Below are positions 1 through 3,165 of a stretch of DNA of 5,667 nucleotides, one piece after another. The stretch is from an uncultured Clostridia bacterium (lineage in GTDB: Bacteria; Bacillota; Clostridia; Oscillospirales; CAG-272), in contig CALAXC010000098.1 in NCBI GenBank assembly GCA_937894775.1, positions 1 through 5,667 of the forward strand, read 5' to 3'. A model generated the notes under the pieces. It saw only the letters and a program-made list of their open reading frames with translations. It was not told where the DNA came from and searched no databases. How positions within the stretch are numbered: position 1 is the first letter of the stretch; each line of letters opens with the position of its first letter. A program made the translations under genes and the position numbers.

Positions 1-15
1 TAAAAAATGCAATAG

Positions 16-84
16 TTTTCCGACGATTGTTGAAATATTTTTCCGACGATTGTTGGGGTAATTTTCCGATGCTTGTAAAAGAAA
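16..84. repeat. Three tandem 23-bp direct repeats (iteron- or operator-like)
   Basis: Units begin at 16, 39 and 62, an exact 23-bp period. The first two share a 17-base core, TTTTCCGACGATTGTTG (16-32 and 39-55). The third is degenerate (TTTTCCGATGCTTGT, 62-76). The last six bases of each unit are variable. The 23-bp spacing is close to two helical turns, so a protein could bind all copies on nearly the same DNA face. Iterons of replication origins and clustered operator sites both look like this. The array lies directly downstream of a minus-strand TTGACA (104-99), so it may control a gene starting beyond the left edge. No further unit can be recognised in bases 1-15. Confidence 0.75.
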
Positions 85-104
85 AAAGGCGGAGGATTTG
101 TCAA
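75..104 (-). promoter_or_regulatory. Possible minus-strand promoter pointing off the left edge
   Basis: The minus strand carries a perfect -35 hexamer TTGACA at 104-99. About 17-18 bases downstream lies only a weak -10 candidate (CTTTTA at 81-76 or TTTTAC at 80-75), which overlaps the last unit of the 23-bp repeat array. The overlap would suit a promoter governed by a repeat-binding protein. The poor -10 makes this a weak call. Confidence 0.3.
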
Positions 105-177
105 TACAATTTGCATATTTTTAGAGCGAATGTTGTTCGATAATTCACTTTTTATGAGCTTGTTGTGATAATTAAAA

Positions 178-202
178 GGCGGCGAGTACATGCCTCACCG
201 CC
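178..202 (-). terminator. Rho-independent terminator on the minus strand
   Basis: Bases 178-186 and 194-202 form a 9-bp GC-rich stem with a 7-base loop. Read as minus-strand RNA, the single imperfect position is a G-U wobble; on the plus strand it would be a C/A mismatch. The minus-strand stem is followed by TTTTAAT (177-171). Both points favour leftward termination. It would end transcripts coming from the AbrB-like gene and the possible 41-codon ORF that stops 10 bases before it. Confidence 0.75.
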
Positions 203-459
203 AAGATTTACCTATACAGATTGTCTTTGCGTTGTTTGTTTAACTTTGCGTTTTCGAGCATCGTCTGATTTGAGGTTAAAGTGTAGTTTTTCGTTCAATA
301 TTCCGATAACTTTTACCTTTACAAAAATCATTGGCATCGATTTCGTGAATTTTCATTCAACAAAAATTCTTATGTATCAGGCGTTCTATGTCTTTTGTAT
401 ATAATTATTGTTCCTTTTCGTATACTCACCGTCCGTGGACTTATGTTAGGAATTTTACG
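203..459. other. Stretch without a convincing gene
   Basis: This AT-rich stretch between the AbrB-like gene and the leftward terminator holds no ORF with a good ribosome binding site. It contains only the uncertain 41-codon frame and a 26-codon minus-strand frame (276-356, beginning MKIHEIDANDF) that overlaps it and also lacks a Shine-Dalgarno sequence. Since the terminator lies at its far end, it may be the decayed 3' part of the transcript that starts with the AbrB-like gene. Confidence 0.5.
212..337 (-). CDS. Possible 41-residue basic small protein (uncertain)
   Basis: An open frame starts at ATG 337-335 (a second ATG lies at 331-329) and ends with TAG at 212-214. The product would be 41 residues, with a short hydrophobic start (MPMIFVKVKVIGIL) and a Lys/Arg/Gln-rich second half. 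In its favour, the stop lies immediately before the terminator at 178-202 and the composition is not random-looking. Against it, there is no Shine-Dalgarno sequence upstream of either ATG, and other frames in the same stretch are also briefly open. I do not recognise the sequence. It could be a remnant of a longer, decayed gene. Confidence 0.2.
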   Translation of the reverse strand: MPMIFVKVKVIGILNEKLHFNLKSDDARKRKVKQTTQRQSV

Positions 460-645
460 TCATTTTTTACAATTTTCTCCGAGTCTTTTTGACAGATCAA
501 GAATCGCACAGCAGAATCTATCCAACTGTGTCAATGATATCTGCGACGGGTCGCCCTCGCGAAGACGCATAGTGCGTCGAATTTCCTTTGGGATAACGAC
601 GCGCCCAAGATCGTCAATGCGCCTGACTATTCCTGTTGCTTTCAT
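460..645 (-). CDS. AbrB/SpoVT-family transcriptional regulator, short and probably degenerate
   Basis: The 61-residue product opens with a near-perfect SpoVT-AbrB DNA-binding N-terminus (residues 1-33): GIVRRIDDLGRVVIPKEIRR followed by a conserved LREGDP. In this family two subunits form an interlocked swapped-hairpin fold that binds DNA and usually controls transition-state or sporulation genes. After residue 33 the expected beta-hairpin (of the type LEIFTDREGEVILKKYSP) is replaced by a shorter, unlike stretch. Residues 48-58 (AILDLSKRLGE and next) again resemble the usual IGELSxFAGEY segment, and the chain then stops. Family members normally continue for tens to over a hundred residues. I infer small deletions or compensating frameshifts plus a premature stop, so the protein may be non-functional or a minimal variant. 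The start is set by AAGGAG (663-658), 12 bases upstream, inside a leader hairpin. Confidence 0.75.
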   Translation of the reverse strand: MKATGIVRRIDDLGRVVIPKEIRRTMRLREGDPSQISLTQLDRFCCAILDLSKRLGENCKK

Positions 646-653
646 TTATATAA

Positions 654-708
654 AAATCTCCTTGTTTTACAGATTTGTACCGTTAGTATCTGCAAATTAA
701 GGAGATTT
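654..708 (-). promoter_or_regulatory. Leader hairpin that sequesters the ribosome binding site of the AbrB-like gene
   Basis: In minus-strand RNA the leader bases 708-699 (AAAUCUCCUU) are the perfect 10-base complement of 663-654 (AAGGAGAUUU), which contains the Shine-Dalgarno sequence. Inside this stem a two-by-two mismatch is followed by a further nine pairs (696-688 with 674-666, one of them G-U). That leaves a 13-base apical loop (687-675). The result is a long anti-Shine-Dalgarno hairpin ending about 8 bases before the ATG. It could block translation until opened by a protein, ligand, ribosome or temperature. A DNA dyad bound by a regulator is the alternative. Confidence 0.6.
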
Positions 709-728
709 ATACTTTAAAGTTGAGCTTT

Positions 729-734
729 ATTATA
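729..734 (-). promoter_or_regulatory. -10 box candidate for the AbrB-like gene
   Basis: The minus strand reads TATAAT at 734-729, between the terminator of the upstream gene pair and the leader hairpin. This fits a transcript of about 75 untranslated bases that contains the whole hairpin. No good -35 hexamer is present at 16-18 bases upstream; only a T-rich stretch belonging to the terminator lies there. The call rests on the -10 box and its position. Confidence 0.35.
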
Positions 735-750
735 TTGCGATCTTACTTAC

Positions 751-788
751 AAAAAATCAGCGTAGTGAGCTCACCGCGCTGATTTTTT
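751..788. terminator. Strong bidirectional terminator
   Basis: AAAAAATCAGCG (751-762) is perfectly complementary to 777-788. Between them lies a second perfect palindrome, GTGAGCTCAC (765-774). The stem is flanked by six A's on one side and six T's on the other, so RNA from either strand forms a GC-containing hairpin followed by U's. For the minus-strand genes it closes the helicase/Spo0A-domain unit, about 130 bases after the stop at 916, and insulates the AbrB-like gene. Confidence 0.85.
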
Positions 789-915
789 ATTTTCAATTTT
801 ATAAGAACCTTTGGCGTAAGCTCTTTTATTTTTTAATAGTCGGGGCAAACATCCCGTTTTTCTTGATCAGGTCAAGTAATTGATAAATTCTTCTTCCTTT
901 TTTGTCCTTTCAAAA

Positions 916-1452
916 TCAAAAATTCTCATCATCGTCTACCGTCATAAAATCCTCGTCCTCAAAAATAGGATCTTCTTGCGTTTCATCATAACCAAGCATA
1001 GCCTTTTCCTCTTCGGATATTTGAGGCCATTTAAATTCACCCTCCTCGGGAAGAATTTGATACTTTTCACGCAGAGCAGTTGCAATCATAAAAATCAAAT
1101 CTCCGTTGGTGGGTCTTGATCTTGGATTGAAGATGGGATAGCCAAAGTGCTCACTGAGTATTCTTCGAGAGCTGTGTCTACAGTAAGTATCAATAGTAGT
1201 ACGAATAGACATGTTGACTCTCATCGTTGTAACATTTGCCAGCCTTGCAAGTTGATCATAATATTTATTCGGCACGGCCTTATATTCCAGTCCAGTGTAT
1301 TCATCAGTATCAGTTATCAACGCATCGGGCTTTTTTATCACAAGAAAAATCAGTTTTTTTAAATAGAAACAACTATGTTTTCTCGTTGCAAATCCCAATT
1401 TTTCAAAAATTTGGTCAAGCTCGTTTTCAAGTTCAATTTGTTTATGTTCCAT
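916..1452 (-). CDS. Stand-alone Spo0A C-terminal-type DNA-binding protein with acidic tail
   Basis: This 178-residue protein matches the Spo0A C-terminal (effector) domain over residues 11-132 and has no receiver domain. Visible correspondences are the first helices (FEKLGFATRKHSCFYLKK against the IHEIGVPAHIKGY type) and the HTH region NVTTMRVNMSIR (73-84) against NTTASRVERAIR. The signature FGY (103-105) and PRSRPTNGDLIFMIATALR (110-128) match the Spo0A KAKPTN-to-KLR segment. The helix-to-helix connection at residues 40-61 is about ten residues longer than in Spo0A. The two recognition-helix positions that are Glu and Arg in Spo0A are Asn80 and Met81 here, so a different target site is likely. 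Residues 155-178 are strongly acidic and end DDDENF. The start follows AGGAGG (1464-1459) by 6 bases. It is the second gene after the DnaB-like helicase (62-bp gap) and is probably cotranscribed with it. It is presumably a cytoplasmic DNA binder with unknown targets. Confidence 0.82.
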   Translation of the reverse strand: MEHKQIELENELDQIFEKLGFATRKHSCFYLKKLIFLVIKKPDALITDTDEYTGLEYKAVPNKYYDQLARLANVTTMRVNMSIRTTIDTYCRHSSRRILSEHFGYPIFNPRSRPTNGDLIFMIATALREKYQILPEEGEFKWPQISEEEKAMLGYDETQEDPIFEDEDFMTVDDDENF

Positions 1453-1473
1453 TTTAATCCTCCTTTTGACATT

Positions 1474-1499
1474 GTATGTAATTTTAGTTTCTTACATAC
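1474..1499. repeat. Perfect 8-bp inverted repeat between the helicase and Spo0A-domain genes
   Basis: GTATGTAA (1474-1481) and its exact complement TTACATAC (1492-1499) are separated by 10 bases. The arms are 18 bp apart, so it could be an operator for a dimeric DNA-binding protein or a weak RNA hairpin in the operon message. It lies 10 bases upstream of the AGGAGG site of the Spo0A-domain gene. Between the two, the minus strand reads TGTCAAA (1471-1465), which equals the core of a Spo0A box (TGTCRAA). Autoregulation by the downstream protein is therefore possible but unproven. Confidence 0.55.
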
Positions 1500-1514
1500 C
1501 TTTCACCATTTTCC

Positions 1515-2324
1515 TTAGCCTTTTAAATTCATTTTCATTTTGCTGAATTTCGTACACCGTCCACACCATTGATACTTTAAGATACCTTGTGAACCGTATC
1601 GGTTCTTTGCAATATTGATCTCTGCTTCTTGCCAATCGTCCGTTGCACATGAGGCATCGTAGTATCCTTCACGGTATAGAAGGATAACTGTATCCAAATT
1701 ATTTTCAATAAAACCGCACGTTTTTTCAAGATCATCAAGATTGGGATGCTTATCTTTTCTCCATTCGATGCGACGCCACAATTGCGACGTAAGCATAACG
1801 GGAACCTTCTTTTTTTGTGAAAGAAGCTTGAGTTCTCTTGATATTTCCTCAATCTCTTGCAGACGCTTCTCAGATTTTTTACTCGATTCCATCAACTGTA
1901 AATAATCGATCACGATCATGCCGAGATCGTCGGCTGATTTAATTTGCTCTTCTATATATTTTACGGTAGGAGCCGACTTATCATCAATTACGATATTAAG
2001 CGGTTGGAGCTTTTCCTCTGCCTCGGCAATACGTTCTGCTTCTTTCTCCGTAAACGTTCCTTCACGAATGCTGTATGTGTCCACCCCAGCAAGATAACAT
2101 ATCATCCTCGAACGGATCTGCGCGGCTGACATCTCACAAGAAAATATATACACCGCCTTGTCACACTTCTCGGCATATTCCAACGCCATGTGCAGCGCAA
2201 GTGCGGTCTTTCCCATTCCGGGGCGTGCGGCAATACAAATCAGATTGCTGCCATCCAGCTTGACATGATCGTCAAACATTGTAATGCAATTTTCTTGAGT
2301 ATCAATTACATTTTTGTTTTCCAT
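1515..2324 (-). CDS. DnaB-like replicative helicase, C-terminal ATPase domain only
   Basis: The 269-residue protein is a RecA-fold SF4 helicase motor equivalent to the C-terminal half of DnaB. Motifs in order are Walker A ARPGMGKTAL (33-42), the catalytic-Glu motif FSCEM (61-65), Walker B MIVIDYLQLM (136-145), the sensor-like VPVMLTSQL (174-182), and the distal AEINIAKNRYG (234-244), which keeps the Lys and Arg-finger positions of DnaB. All ATPase elements look intact. The primase-binding N-terminal domain and most of the linker are absent: full DnaB is about 450 residues. The L+G-type sequence before Walker A is also poor. ATG 2324-2322 is chosen because GAGGG (2337-2333) precedes it by 8 bases. 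An in-frame TTG at 2348 has no such site. The stop is TAA at 1517-1515. The next gene downstream is the Spo0A-domain protein. It could be a phage- or element-type helicase, or a loader or regulator that joins DnaB hexamers. Confidence 0.85.
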   Translation of the reverse strand: MENKNVIDTQENCITMFDDHVKLDGSNLICIAARPGMGKTALALHMALEYAEKCDKAVYIFSCEMSAAQIRSRMICYLAGVDTYSIREGTFTEKEAERIAEAEEKLQPLNIVIDDKSAPTVKYIEEQIKSADDLGMIVIDYLQLMESSKKSEKRLQEIEEISRELKLLSQKKKVPVMLTSQLWRRIEWRKDKHPNLDDLEKTCGFIENNLDTVILLYREGYYDASCATDDWQEAEINIAKNRYGSQGILKYQWCGRCTKFSKMKMNLKG

Positions 2325-2354
2325 CCCATTTTCCCTCAATGTTTTCAACCATAT

Positions 2355-2384
2355 CCGCAGCCTATAACCGTACTTCGGTTGCGG
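2355..2384 (-). promoter_or_regulatory. Leader hairpin upstream of the DnaB-like gene
   Basis: In minus-strand RNA, CCGCA (2384-2380) pairs with UGCGG (2359-2355). The adjoining ACCG (2379-2376) pairs with CGGU (2370-2367) around a five-base loop, leaving a seven-base bulge. The hairpin ends about 30 bases before the ATG. Neither strand has a proper U-tract after it, so it is not an ordinary terminator. It may be an mRNA-stabilising or regulatory structure. Confidence 0.4.
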
Positions 2385-2475
2385 GGTAAAGTTTTCTTGC
2401 CTTTTTCGATCACAAAACTGTTTTTTTAAGTTTTATCCCTAAACATAAACCATAACGGATAACACAAAGAAATAA

Positions 2476-2520
2476 CAAGTAACTTGATCGTTGAACGATA
2501 AACATAATTCTCTGAATTAT
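2476..2520. repeat. Three consecutive short palindromes in the intergenic region
   Basis: CAAGT-A-ACTTG (2476-2486), ATCGTT-G-AACGAT (2487-2499) and ATAATTC-TCT-GAATTAT (2504-2520) follow one another almost without gaps. All three are perfect. They lie between the coiled-coil gene and the helicase gene, in DNA expected to contain the helicase promoter. The minus strand has a TATAAT (2521-2516) overlapping the last palindrome, but no good -35. They may be operator sites. The last could act as a weak AT-rich terminator for the coiled-coil gene. Confidence 0.5.
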
Positions 2521-2549
2521 ATTTCGATCTCAAAGGCAACGGAAAAAGA

Positions 2550-3059
2550 TTAAAAGTCAAACTCGAACTCAACCGTGGAATTTACGTTGTCGAGTGCGAG
2601 CTGCGCATTCGAAAGAGCCTCGGAAACTTCCTCATATTTTCTCTCCGCCTCTTCCACATCATAGTTGATATAGCGGTAGTCGATCACGGCATTTTGCATG
2701 TAACCTGTAGGCTTTTCTCTCATTTTGGGAAGTCGAGCCTTCATTTCGGCAAGCTTGGCTTTCGCCTTGGTAAGCTGGGGAATGAGGATCAGCATCTCGT
2801 CCACGGTGATACCGAAGCCTTCTACCATCGTGGTGGAATTGAACACGTTGATGGCGTGCTTCATCTTGCGGATCTTCTTTTCAAAAGACTCCAACGCTTC
2901 CTGTGTTGCCAAGAAGTCGTATTTGGGACGTATCGAATCGGGATTTTCATTGATGGACGCAAGGAAATCCTTGGTCTGGCTTTCACGGAGCTTCAACGCC
3001 TCGTACTCCTCCATGACCTTTTTCAACATCTTATTGGCTTGTGCCGAAGTTACTTTCAT
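2550..3059 (-). CDS. Conserved coiled-coil protein of unknown function (DIP1984-like)
   Basis: This 169-residue, highly charged, mostly alpha-helical protein has no signal peptide or membrane segment. Helical stretches rich in Lys, Glu and Ala cover residues 4-30, 53-74, 86-113 and 133-160, as expected for an antiparallel coiled-coil bundle. The segment KKIRKMKHAINVFNSTT (61-77) and the ending ALDNVNSTVEFEFDF are, from memory, hallmarks of a short protein family common in gut Firmicutes. It resembles the DIP1984/septicolysin-like group. No enzymatic role can be assigned. The start is the ATG at 3059-3057, 8 bases after GGAGG (3072-3068). The upstream in-frame TTG overlaps the ribosome binding site and is unlikely. 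It has its own promoter and is probably monocistronic. Confidence 0.7.
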   Translation of the reverse strand: MKVTSAQANKMLKKVMEEYEALKLRESQTKDFLASINENPDSIRPKYDFLATQEALESFEKKIRKMKHAINVFNSTTMVEGFGITVDEMLILIPQLTKAKAKLAEMKARLPKMREKPTGYMQNAVIDYRYINYDVEEAERKYEEVSEALSNAQLALDNVNSTVEFEFDF

Positions 3060-3067
3060 ATTCATTA

Positions 3068-3099
3068 CCTCCAAATAATTTTACGATGTAATTATACCA
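3068..3099 (-). promoter_or_regulatory. Extended -10 promoter and ribosome binding site of the coiled-coil gene
   Basis: The minus strand reads TGGTATAAT at 3099-3091, a perfect extended -10 element (TG-N-TATAAT). The -35 position has only CGTTTT (3119-3114), which is acceptable for an extended -10 promoter. Transcription would start near 3084, giving a short leader with GGAGG at 3072-3068. No clear terminator separates it from the LRR gene that ends at 3166. Confidence 0.6.
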
Positions 3100-3165
3100 A
3101 ATGAAATGTCCCCAAAACGGTACATATCCACTTTTTCAGAACGGCAAATCCTTGGCATCGAGAGT

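Noticed and set aside
16..84. CRISPR array
   Set aside because: Only three units, with 17-base cores and six-base variable parts. Spacers are far too short and no cas gene is present.
97..105. Spo0A-box-like TTTGTCAAT
   Set aside because: It matches 8 of 9 consensus bases but coincides with the TTGACA -35 element on the other strand, which explains most of the match.
1466..1494. Plus-strand promoter with TTGACA at 1466-1471
   Set aside because: There is no usable -10 box at 16-18 bases downstream and no plus-strand gene to serve.
2410..2505. 31-codon hydrophobic minus-strand frame upstream of the helicase
   Set aside because: Its start lies in the palindrome cluster, no real ribosome binding site precedes it, and AT-rich DNA readily gives such frames.
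2694..3104. Plus-strand frames of 117 and 136 codons opposite the coiled-coil gene
   Set aside because: They are antisense shadows of a gene with good promoter, ribosome binding site and family resemblance. They lack translation signals of their own.
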